From a bacterium (GTDB lineage Bacteria > Bdellovibrionota > Bdellovibrionia > Bdellovibrionales > UBA1609): a stretch of DNA of 14,149 nt. The notes under the pieces were generated by a model, which was not told the DNA's origin, did not search any database, and saw only the letters and a program-made list of their open reading frames with translations. Shown in pieces: positions 7,415 to 13,651 of this stretch; within the stretch, counting starts at the first letter, position 1, and each line of letters begins with the position of its first letter. The stretch spans positions 1-14,149 of the forward strand of contig JAJYHS010000254.1 of the NCBI GenBank assembly GCA_021784635.1. Reading direction: 5' to 3'. A program made the position numbers and the translations under genes.

Positions 7415-8397
7415 TTTTCACCTTTGAACCCTCGCGCGCCAGGAGCAGGCAATCGAGAAATATAGGCAGTTGAGGTCACACCAGCTATTTTAAACCGCTT
7501 TTGAATTTCTTGTGCGATTTTTTGCCCGGCGGTACGGGATTTGGCTAAAGCAAAAACACTTGGGCCACTACCTGATATTGAAAAGCCAAGGCATCCGGGT
7601 ATTGCCATTGCCGCATTCTTGACGTCTTGAAATGCGGGTATCAAATGCTCTCGTTGCGGCTCAATAATTTGATCACGAAGCGAAGCGGAAATTAAACCAA
7701 AATTACTTGTCATGCAACCGAGCACGAAACCGGCAAGAAGCGAAGACTGCTCGACGTAGGATTTTAGTGAAATTTCAGGGCGTAAAATTTTTCGCGCCTG
7801 CTTCGTTTCAACCTGCACATCCGGATGAACCAAAACGCAAACAATCCCGCTCGGAATCGAAATGTGAAACACACTCTTTGCCAATGAAGTTGAAAATTGC
7901 GAAGACGAAAGCGTAAGGCCACCGTATAAACTGGGAGCAACGTTGTCGGGATGGGCCGAGCCCGCGGCGATTCGTTCGCCTTCGAGTGCATAGGTAAAAA
8001 GTTGCTCCATCGGAATTGGATTCTGCACGCGAGACTTTAAACGTCGAAAGATTCCGGCTGCTGCGACAACGGCGGCAACGGCCGACGCAGCTGAACCGCC
8101 CATACCTGAACCAAGCGGAATACCTTTATGTATGCGGACGCGAAATCCGTAGCTCAAGTTGAGGTCTTTCTGCATGGCCAATAGCGCGGCGGTTGCCGTA
8201 TTTTGTTTGGGATCGGCGGGTATTTTGTTTTCAGTAAAAATACTCTCGATCAAAATTTCGCGTGTGCCCGAGTTGAGCGTTAATTCGACCGTGTCGCCAA
8301 CGCCCTCGAGCGCGAGCCCCAAAACGTCGAAGCCTACTCCCACATTGCCGATTGAAGCCGGGGCAAATGCCCGATAGGTTAAATCGCGTGATTTCAT
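7411..8397 (-). CDS. thrB: Homoserine kinase (GHMP family)
   Basis: 328 residues; ATP-dependent phosphorylation of homoserine to O-phosphohomoserine, the substrate of the adjacent ThrC. GHMP kinase motifs are in order: FAPASIGNVGVGFDVLGLAL (11-30), substrate-binding N-terminus; GIPLGSGMGGSAASAVAA (92-109), the Gly/Ser-rich phosphate loop; GSAHPDNVAPSLYGGL (146-161); and ISGSGPSVFALA (274-285), the third GHMP motif. Length is close to the usual 300-320. It overlaps thrA upstream and thrC downstream by 4 nt each (ATGA both times), which points to translational re-initiation and fixed stoichiometry. A GGAG-like SD lies ~7 nt upstream inside thrA. It is unrelated to the pseudomonad APH-fold homoserine kinase (ThrH/ThrB2 type). 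Confidence 0.96.
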   Translation of the reverse strand: MKSRDLTYRAFAPASIGNVGVGFDVLGLALEGVGDTVELTLNSGTREILIESIFTENKIPADPKQNTATAALLAMQKDLNLSYGFRVRIHKGIPLGSGMGGSAASAVAAVVAAAGIFRRLKSRVQNPIPMEQLFTYALEGERIAAGSAHPDNVAPSLYGGLTLSSSQFSTSLAKSVFHISIPSGIVCVLVHPDVQVETKQARKILRPEISLKSYVEQSSLLAGFVLGCMTSNFGLISASLRDQIIEPQREHLIPAFQDVKNAAMAIPGCLGFSISGSGPSVFALAKSRTAGQKIAQEIQKRFKIAGVTSTAYISRLPAPGARGFKGEK

Positions 8398-10874
8398 GCT
8401 CGTGCTCCAAGGTGGCGTGCCAGTCGCAAAAGATCAGCAAATACTCCCGCGGCTGTCACCTCAGGACCTGCTCCGGGCCCTTGAACAATAAGCGGTTGTT
8501 TGTCGTATCGCTTGGTGCGAAATGCGATCATGTTGTCGCTGCCCGTGACGCGCGCAAACGGGTGTGTTTTTTCAATGACACGCAGTTCAGCCGTTGCGCG
8601 ACTTTCTCTTACATCTAGCGACCCTACAAAACGGAGTACGCCGCCGGTTTCTTGGGCCAGTTTTCGGCGGCTCGAAATTTCAGCATCGAATTCAGAAAGA
8701 CGCGCCATGAATTCCTCGACGTGGGCCACCGAACGGAGCGCGTCGGGTACTAGCGATTTCACTTTCACATTATCCAATTCAATTTTGATATTTGCTTCGC
8801 GTCCGAGAATGACAATCTTTCTTGCGACGTCCAAGCCGCTTAGGTCATCGCGCGGATCGGGCTCGGTGTAACCTAATTGTTTGGCCTCAGCCACAATTTC
8901 TGAAAAACTTGCCGTGCCCAATTGATATTTAGAAAAAATGTATGACAAAGTACCGGAGAGCAGACCCTCAATCGAGATCAATTCGTCGCCGGTTTGTAAA
9001 AGATCGCGCAATGTGGAGATAACAGGAAGACCCGCGCCCACTGTGGCTTCATACATAAAACTGCGATTACTAGCTAAAATCGATTTTTGTATTTCGGAGT
9101 AGCGGGACCAACTGCCCGCTCCGGCCTTTTTGTTCGGCGTGATGACGTGAATACCGGCACGCAGCCATTGCGAATAATAATCAGCGACGTGGTCCGAAGC
9201 CGAGCAATCGACAATCACGGCATGAGGCAAGTGATCCGCATGAACGTGGGCCACGAATTGTTCAAAATCGGCCGGCAACTCACGTGCGTCGGTAAAATTT
9301 ATTTCATCTGCGAGCCGCATCGTTTTGGAGTTCGTCACGGCGCGCACGCGAAAATCGGTGTTAAATTGGCTTCGAAGTGTTTGGCCACGCTCCCGTAGCT
9401 GCCGCAAAAACGCTTGGCCGATGGAGCCGGTGCCGACGACCCCAACCGATAAGGTGAAGTCCGAAAGATAAAATGCGGCGTGGGTCGATCGCAGTGCACG
9501 AATTGAATCCGCTTCGTCAATGACCGCCGAAATGTTCCGCTCCGATGAACCTTGGGCTATTGCGCGAACATTGACGCCGGCATGACTAAGGGCTGTAAAA
9601 AATCTTGCCGAAACGCCTTGCTTTTTTACCATTCCGTCACCGACGAGTGCGACGATGCTGCACGAACGAGTAACGGAAATTGTTTGAATGGCTCCGTGGC
9701 GCAACTCCGAATCGAATTCTTTTTCTAAAGTGGATTTTGCGCGGTTAACTTGATCGGCTGAAACCGCGACACAAATCGAATGTTCGGAGCTTGCTTGAGA
9801 TATCAAAATGACGCTGACGCCGGCTTCACGTAAGGCGCCAAAAAGTCGTTGGGCAATCCCGGGCACGCCAATCATTCCAGTGCCTTCGACATTGACCAGG
9901 GCTATGTGGTCAACCGTGGTGAACCCGCGCGCGCCGGCCGAATTTGTGGTTTTGTGAATGACTGTTCCAGGTTGGTTGGGTCGAAATGTATTTTTGATCC
10001 AAATCGGAATTTGCAAATCGATTGCCGGAGCCATCGTCCGTGGGTGAATGACTTTCGCGCCAAAATAAGCAAGCTCAACGGCCTCTTCGTATGACAGTTC
10101 ATCGAGTCTTCGCGCTTCATTGACCTTTCGTGGATCGGCGCTGTACACGCCGTCAACATCGGTCCATATTACGATTTGCTTGGCTTTTATGAGTCGGCCA
10201 AAAATAGACGCCGAATAATCACTGCCGTTTCGTTTGAGTGTGGTGGGTACCCCTTCGGCGGTTGAGGCGATAAATCCGGTGACCACCATTCGTTCGCTCA
10301 AACCGGCAAGACGATCGAATCGAACTTGCGATTCTTGCCAATCGATTTGGGGCCCCGTTTCGCTGTGGGTAACGACTAGGATTTTTCGCGCATCGACCCA
10401 ACAGGGATTAATATCGCGTTGTCTAGACCCCCATGCGGCCGCCAAAATACGCGACGACCAAAGTTCGCCATAGCCTGAAACGAGATCGAGCGTCGAGTCC
10501 GGTAAATGCTTTGCGAGCCAAACACCGCGTAAAATATCACCCAAGTCTTTAAGATCGCTTTCGAATATCTTTGTGAAATTGGCTAAATCGCTGCCATTTA
10601 GAATCCGCGCACTGGTCACACGGTGCAATTCCGCGATTTTGATTAAACCCGTCTCAAATTGAGAATTTTGTTGGGAAGCGAATTGGGCGGTGTTTATTAA
10701 TTGATCAGTCACGCCGGACATAGCCGATACTACAACGACGAGTTTTTCGTTTTGCCCGGCTCGCAAATGCTCGGCCGTCAAAATATCGAGGACCTGGTTA
10801 AAAGCATCGACCGAGCCGACGCTTGTACCACCAAATTTGTGGACTGTAGAGAAGCCGTTTACGAGTGACGAAAT
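8394..10874 (-). CDS. thrA: Bifunctional aspartokinase / homoserine dehydrogenase I, AUU start
   Basis: 826 residues from the ATT at 10874, against ~820 for E. coli ThrA. It catalyses the first and third steps from aspartate to threonine. Aspartokinase: KFGGTSVGS at 13-21 (ATP/Asp site), GYGELWSS, GSDYSAS (~217-223), WTDVDGVYSADPR (~237-249). Two ACT domains at ~319-371 and ~406-452 contain ISQASSEHSI and IAQGSSERNI, the usual threonine feedback region. Homoserine dehydrogenase: GVVGTGSIGQ (~478-487, NAD(P) fold), TPNKKA (~579-584), EATVGAGLPVI (~609-619) and YTEPDPRDDLSGLDVARK (~669-686, catalytic Asp/Lys). No ATG, GTG or TTG lies between the in-frame TAA at 10895-10893 and KFGGTS; the first such codon (TTG 10781) would remove that motif. 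ATT 10874 sits 5 nt after GGAGG and is the best initiator. It is the first gene of thrABC. Confidence 0.95.
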   Translation of the reverse strand: MSSLVNGFSTVHKFGGTSVGSVDAFNQVLDILTAEHLRAGQNEKLVVVVSAMSGVTDQLINTAQFASQQNSQFETGLIKIAELHRVTSARILNGSDLANFTKIFESDLKDLGDILRGVWLAKHLPDSTLDLVSGYGELWSSRILAAAWGSRQRDINPCWVDARKILVVTHSETGPQIDWQESQVRFDRLAGLSERMVVTGFIASTAEGVPTTLKRNGSDYSASIFGRLIKAKQIVIWTDVDGVYSADPRKVNEARRLDELSYEEAVELAYFGAKVIHPRTMAPAIDLQIPIWIKNTFRPNQPGTVIHKTTNSAGARGFTTVDHIALVNVEGTGMIGVPGIAQRLFGALREAGVSVILISQASSEHSICVAVSADQVNRAKSTLEKEFDSELRHGAIQTISVTRSCSIVALVGDGMVKKQGVSARFFTALSHAGVNVRAIAQGSSERNISAVIDEADSIRALRSTHAAFYLSDFTLSVGVVGTGSIGQAFLRQLRERGQTLRSQFNTDFRVRAVTNSKTMRLADEINFTDARELPADFEQFVAHVHADHLPHAVIVDCSASDHVADYYSQWLRAGIHVITPNKKAGAGSWSRYSEIQKSILASNRSFMYEATVGAGLPVISTLRDLLQTGDELISIEGLLSGTLSYIFSKYQLGTASFSEIVAEAKQLGYTEPDPRDDLSGLDVARKIVILGREANIKIELDNVKVKSLVPDALRSVAHVEEFMARLSEFDAEISSRRKLAQETGGVLRFVGSLDVRESRATAELRVIEKTHPFARVTGSDNMIAFRTKRYDKQPLIVQGPGAGPEVTAAGVFADLLRLARHLGARA

Positions 10875-10878
10875 GTGT

Positions 10879-10886
10879 CCCTCCTC
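10879..10886 (-). promoter_or_regulatory. Strong Shine-Dalgarno placed for an AUU initiator (thrA)
   Basis: Read on the minus strand, GAGGAGGG (10886-10879) is followed by ACAC and then ATT (10874-10872). GGAGG to ATT is 5 nt, the optimal distance. The next in-frame codons contain no ATG, GTG or TTG before KFGGTS, so this SD selects the ATT. An in-frame TAA lies 6 nt upstream of the SD. Confidence 0.7.
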
Positions 10887-10895
10887 GGGAAGTTA

Positions 10896-10914
10896 GACAC
10901 TTTTACAAAATGTC
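10896..10914. promoter_or_regulatory. Imperfect 19-bp palindrome just upstream of the thrA SD
   Basis: On the plus strand the pattern is GACA-c-TTT-tac-AAA-a-TGTC, with 14 of 19 positions symmetric. It ends about 10 bp upstream of the thrA Shine-Dalgarno and is AT-rich in the middle, as many operators are. An 8-bp palindrome GTCTAGAC follows at 10919-10926. It could be a repressor site for thrABC or a leader hairpin; no regulator is identified. Confidence 0.35.
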
Positions 10915-10985
10915 CAAAGTCTAGACGGTTTTTCGGTTTTTGCGAAGTAAATTGAAGACTTGGCTTCGATACAATGGCTCGGCAC

Positions 10986-11063
10986 GGGACTTGTACAAGT
11001 GAAGGGTATGGGAGACCCGCAATTAGAGGATGAAACAGGCGAGTCCCCCTAAGCGAGGGAGTT
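10986..11063 (+). promoter_or_regulatory. Structured leader of the lipoprotein operon, possible SD switch
   Basis: By-eye pairings upstream of ATG 11064: GGGAC (10986-10990) with GTCCC (11043-11047), enclosing the hairpin GGGT/ACCC (11004-11007 with 11015-11018, 7-nt loop). A competing pairing, CCCT (11047-11050) with AGGG (11056-11059), would cover the SD GAGGGAG at 11055-11061. The long closing stem and the SD hairpin share base 11047 and crowd each other, the usual layout of a translational switch. A possible -10 (TACAAT, 10970-10975) lies upstream without a good -35. No known riboswitch consensus was recognised. Confidence 0.35.
10989..11000. promoter_or_regulatory. Perfect 12-bp palindrome in the divergent intergenic region
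   Basis: ACTTGTACAAGT is fully symmetric. It lies between the divergent thrA and lipoprotein genes, 14-25 bp downstream of a possible plus-strand -10. It suits a dimeric regulator; alternatively it forms a short hairpin with a GTAC loop in the leader RNA. Confidence 0.4.
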
Positions 11064-12038
11064 ATGAAAGGAAGAAGTCGAAAGCCACAGAGCTTAAAAG
11101 TAGTAAGATTCGCAGTTGTCGCACTGGCAATTGCTAGTCTTGCGGCATTTACGACGGCTTGTTCAAAGGGCGTAGGGAGTTCGAATAATAGTAATAGTAA
11201 CAACAATGGTAATACTGGCAGCAGCGGCACCGTTGTTTCGACAACTGGTGCTCAATCTCCGACACAAACGGTTTTAAAAGGAACAGGCGGCGGTCAAGCC
11301 CCTTTAACTTTTACTAGCCAAACGGCACTCGATCAATACGCGGGCTGGAGCCCCAATTCACCAATGAATGGTGCTATCGGCGTAAACCTTGTGAAATTGG
11401 CCACTCTTAGTAATGGTGCCGGTGGTTACGACTACGAATTTGGCGGAGCTGTTACCATTGCCTTCACCGACGGCGCAAATACCTACTATGATACTTTTAG
11501 CTCGCACTTACAGGGCGGCCCCAACACAGTGAATTCAGACGTGCAAAATAACCGATACAATTTGATCTCGGTGCTATATCCGGCGTCAGGTTCATATCCA
11601 GGTAAGCTGCCGGCCTATCATGGATTTTTTCAAGGCACCACGTACTGCATAATGGGCAATGGCTCGTACTCCTATGCATTGTCTCCTGGTGAAACTTGCT
11701 ACGGCGAAACCTTCGGTGGAGCGGTAATTCTCGTTATGAATCAAATGGGATTCAACGCCGACGGTGAAGGTCCCACGACGGCAAGTGGTTCGGTTTGGTT
11801 TTACAATTTTACGACGGGTTACGGTGCGGCGCCATTACCCGGTACGAGCTGCTGGTTTATTACGCTTGGCCCCTATCAATGCGGTTCATTCTTTAACGGC
11901 GGTGATTCGATTCAAACAAAAAGTTCGCTCTATCCGACCGTTACAACACCGGCATCGGAGCCACCTATCACGTATACGGAATTGGGCACGTTCACGGGTT
12001 TGAATTTAAACGAAGCTTTGAACGGACAATTACAATAA
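11064..12038 (+). CDS. Exported lipoprotein, unknown function (1 of 3)
   Basis: 324 residues, not recognised. A basic N-terminus (MKGRSRKPQSLKVVR) and a hydrophobic core lead to a lipobox FTTAC, with Cys33 as the probable lipidated residue. Residue +2 is Ser, so the Lol rule would send it to the outer membrane. Residues ~37-60 form a Ser/Asn/Gly-rich flexible tether. The rest (~80-324) is rich in Gly, Tyr, Thr and Asn with alternating hydrophobics, like a beta-rich globular domain. Cysteines 195, 212, 263 and 273 could make two disulfides. There are no catalytic motifs or internal repeats. The SD GAGGGAG at 11055-11061 is close to the ATG. It heads a three-gene operon of lipoproteins with the same layout, divergent from thrA. 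Confidence 0.85.
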   Translation: MKGRSRKPQSLKVVRFAVVALAIASLAAFTTACSKGVGSSNNSNSNNNGNTGSSGTVVSTTGAQSPTQTVLKGTGGGQAPLTFTSQTALDQYAGWSPNSPMNGAIGVNLVKLATLSNGAGGYDYEFGGAVTIAFTDGANTYYDTFSSHLQGGPNTVNSDVQNNRYNLISVLYPASGSYPGKLPAYHGFFQGTTYCIMGNGSYSYALSPGETCYGETFGGAVILVMNQMGFNADGEGPTTASGSVWFYNFTTGYGAAPLPGTSCWFITLGPYQCGSFFNGGDSIQTKSSLYPTVTTPASEPPITYTELGTFTGLNLNEALNGQLQ

Positions 12039-12054
12039 AACGCGAGGGTTTTAT
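12035..12054 (+). promoter_or_regulatory. Hairpin spanning stop, SD and start of adjacent lipoprotein genes
   Basis: ATAAAAC (12035-12041) pairs perfectly with GTTTTAT (12048-12054) over the 6-nt loop GCGAGG. The TAA stop of the upstream gene (12036-12038) lies in the 5' arm, the SD GAGGG is in the loop and top of the stem, and ATG 12055 abuts the 3' arm. A ribosome finishing the first gene would melt it, a layout that suits translational coupling. The AU-rich stem might also be temperature-sensitive; that is inference. Confidence 0.5.
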
Positions 12055-12681
12055 ATGGAGAAATCAAAAACAATAAAATTCTTAAGCGCAGTAGCGATAG
12101 CTTTTGCCTTCATCACCGGGTGTTCGCACTCGAGTAACAACACGAATCCCTACGGCTATTACAACAATAATGGTTGGTGGGGAAGTCAATACGGCGTTCC
12201 CGGTATGCCTGGTTACAATGGCTATACAACGGGATTTGTTGGCGCAGGCATTGCAACTTCAGGTCAAGCCATGGTCATTTTGGATTTCGCCGCGAACACT
12301 TCTACAGGTATTGCCACTAATCAAGCCTCTTACGTGACCGGCCAATTAGATGTATTTGGTGGCATACCTTGCGCGGCCGGTGGCGGCCTACCCGCCGGGG
12401 TTTATCAGCTTATGCCACCTAATGGCAACGCGAGCCCGAACGGAGAATTTGACGGTTCGCTCGGTCAAAATATTACGTTGATCGCGAATGGCCCGGTTCA
12501 GGCTCAAATTGTAGTACCGGATGCTTATATCGCTAATGGGACACGCGTGTGCAGTCAATTTCCGGGCATGACCGGCTACCTGGATGTCGATGAAGTCGCT
12601 GAAGGCGGGTACGGATCTGTGTACTGCGGCGCAAGCGTCGGTTTTACGGATCAAGTTCAAACGGGCCAATATTGTCAATGA
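12055..12681 (+). CDS. Exported lipoprotein, unknown function (2 of 3)
   Basis: 208 residues, not recognised. Signal: MEKSKTIKFLSAVAIAFAFITGC, with lipobox ITGC and probable lipidated Cys23; +2 is Ser, with no inner-membrane retention signal. Residues ~24-60 are a low-complexity Asn/Tyr/Gly/Trp linker (NPYGYYNNNGWW...). A compact domain of ~145 residues follows (FVGAGIATSGQAMVILDF... to the C-terminus), with Cys106, 166, 191 and 207 able to form two disulfides. The alternating hydrophobic pattern suggests a beta-sandwich; that is inference. The gene starts 16 nt after the previous stop, within the hairpin described at 12035-12054, and its stop is 8 nt before the next start. It is probably co-expressed with both neighbours. 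Confidence 0.85.
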   Translation: MEKSKTIKFLSAVAIAFAFITGCSHSSNNTNPYGYYNNNGWWGSQYGVPGMPGYNGYTTGFVGAGIATSGQAMVILDFAANTSTGIATNQASYVTGQLDVFGGIPCAAGGGLPAGVYQLMPPNGNASPNGEFDGSLGQNITLIANGPVQAQIVVPDAYIANGTRVCSQFPGMTGYLDVDEVAEGGYGSVYCGASVGFTDQVQTGQYCQ

Positions 12682-12689
12682 GGTGATGT

Positions 12690-13439
12690 TTGAAAATCGT
12701 AAAACGGGTCGACTCAATGATGCACAAAATTCTCGCGGTTGCGGCACTGGTTGCAACCGTAGTATTTGCCGGCGGCTGCGCCTATCAGTATCGCACGTCG
12801 ACGCCGCAAATTTCGTCGTCCAATTTGGCGAGCCTCTACGATTGCATTCTCGCCCAAAGTTGTAGCACTTCGAATACGGGCACAAATTCTTCGACTGGAT
12901 CTTCGTCAACGACAGTCAACCCGACGGGTGCAACCTCGAGTACTCAAGGGCTTTTAAATCAAGACCAAACCGCACTCGCATTTTATGCTGAAAGTGACTC
13001 CTCACGGCCGGTGTGGAGCGTGCTCGCTTTTAACGACATGGGACTTTTATCTTCGCAATGGTCGTCAAGTTCTGGGATGCCCCAACCGGTTTTCGCTGAA
13101 AGTTCTGGTCTACAGCACGTCGACGTCATTTTTGTCGATGGATACAATATTGATAGTTCGGGCAACCCCGTTCGCAGTTTTGAGCTACTTATGAAATTTA
13201 TCGATAGCCAGGGTAACATTACGTATTCAGTTTGGGATAGCATCCCTGGGACGACGAGCTTTTCAAACGGACTTTTTGACGTCGAAATGAATCCGGTTCA
13301 AGGGACGGGACAACAACTTTGGCTGCAGTCTAGTGATATTAACTCTAGTCAAGAGTTTAATGCGTCCATACAACTTCAAGTTTTCGACGCTAATGGTAAC
13401 CCAGCCGGTCAAATCTCAACAATGACGGGCTTCGAATAA
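12690..13439 (+). CDS. Exported lipoprotein, unknown function (3 of 3)
   Basis: 249 residues from TTG 12690, not recognised. Hydrophobic ILAVAALVATVVFAGGC gives a lipobox AGGC with probable lipidated Cys30; +2 is Ala. The start is uncertain: TTG 12690 has AGGTGA 3 nt upstream (12681-12686), while ATG 12717 or ATG 12720 gives a neater signal peptide (MMHKILAV...) but no SD. All keep the lipobox. Cys52 and Cys58 may pair. Residues ~59-87 are a Ser/Thr/Asn/Gly linker. The C-terminal ~160 residues (QTALAFYAESDSSRPVW... VFDANGNPAGQIS) are acidic and beta-rich with short motifs such as DANGNP and DSSGNP, like turns in extracellular beta domains. It is the last gene of the lipoprotein operon. Confidence 0.82.
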   Translation: MKIVKRVDSMMHKILAVAALVATVVFAGGCAYQYRTSTPQISSSNLASLYDCILAQSCSTSNTGTNSSTGSSSTTVNPTGATSSTQGLLNQDQTALAFYAESDSSRPVWSVLAFNDMGLLSSQWSSSSGMPQPVFAESSGLQHVDVIFVDGYNIDSSGNPVRSFELLMKFIDSQGNITYSVWDSIPGTTSFSNGLFDVEMNPVQGTGQQLWLQSSDINSSQEFNASIQLQVFDANGNPAGQISTMTGFE

Positions 13440-13650
13440 ATCTAATTCTTGATCCGTAATCGCGGACGCCGGAATTAACTGATTATTGACTTGATTGCGT
13501 CAAATTAAACTGGACTCTTCACAAAAGGTCGATCTTCATGTTTAATAATAATGCCTCAGTAAATAACATCAATTTAATCTCATATTTATTTGAAGGTGCA
13601 AACTGCGCAAGGTGTGTGCTATTTTGCCAATTCGTTTATAGGAGGGTGTG
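13440..13650. other. 211-bp AT-rich intergenic region before xer
   Basis: No conserved gene is seen. Contents: an interrupted inverted repeat 4 nt after the lipoprotein stop (TAATTC 13443-13448 with GAATTA 13472-13477; TCCG 13453-13456 with CGGA 13463-13466; no U-tract), a possible weak terminator; a 5-bp inverted repeat TTGAC/GTCAA (13486-13490 and 13499-13503); a doubtful 37-codon frame (13538-13651); and a possible extended -10, TGcTATTTT (13617-13625), placing a start point ~20 nt before the xer ATG. No dif-like site was recognised. Confidence 0.4.
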
Positions 13651-13651
13651 A
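13538..13651 (+). CDS. Doubtful 37-residue upstream ORF overlapping the xer start
   Basis: ATG 13538 to TGA 13649-13651 encodes 37 residues ending ...NCARCVLFCQFVYRRV, with a CxxC. Its stop overlaps the xer ATG by one base (TGATG), a typical coupling junction, and AAAAGG lies ~9 nt before its ATG. Against it: AT-rich composition like a spacer, an Asn-rich N-terminus, a probable promoter inside it, and a length easily open by chance. It could be a leader peptide or nothing. Confidence 0.2.
   Translation: MFNNNASVNNINLISYLFEGANCARCVLFCQFVYRRV

Noticed and set aside
10779..10781. TTG at 10781 as the start of thrA
   Set aside because: It would remove the first 31 residues including KFGGTSVGS, the aspartokinase nucleotide-binding motif, and it lacks a matching SD; the frame upstream is clearly coding.
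10875..11060. Thr/Ile-rich attenuator leader peptide upstream of thrA
   Set aside because: Minus-strand short frames here (for example a GTG frame ending at the TAA 10893-10895) are not enriched in Thr or Ile codons, and no terminator/antiterminator pair was seen.
10981..11063. c-di-GMP (GEMM) riboswitch or another known riboswitch before the lipoprotein operon
   Set aside because: The region is structured and has a CGCAA fragment, but the conserved GEMM core and tetraloop/receptor elements are absent, and no other class consensus fits.
12388..12909. 173-codon open frame on the minus strand across lipoprotein genes 2 and 3
   Set aside because: It runs antisense to two genes with clear signal peptides and SDs, and shows no domain, signal or plausible SD.
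13481..13515. Sigma70 promoter built on TTGACT (13486) and TAAACT (13506)
   Set aside because: The spacing is only 14 nt, too short for a confident promoter; the TTGAC/GTCAA symmetry is noted instead.
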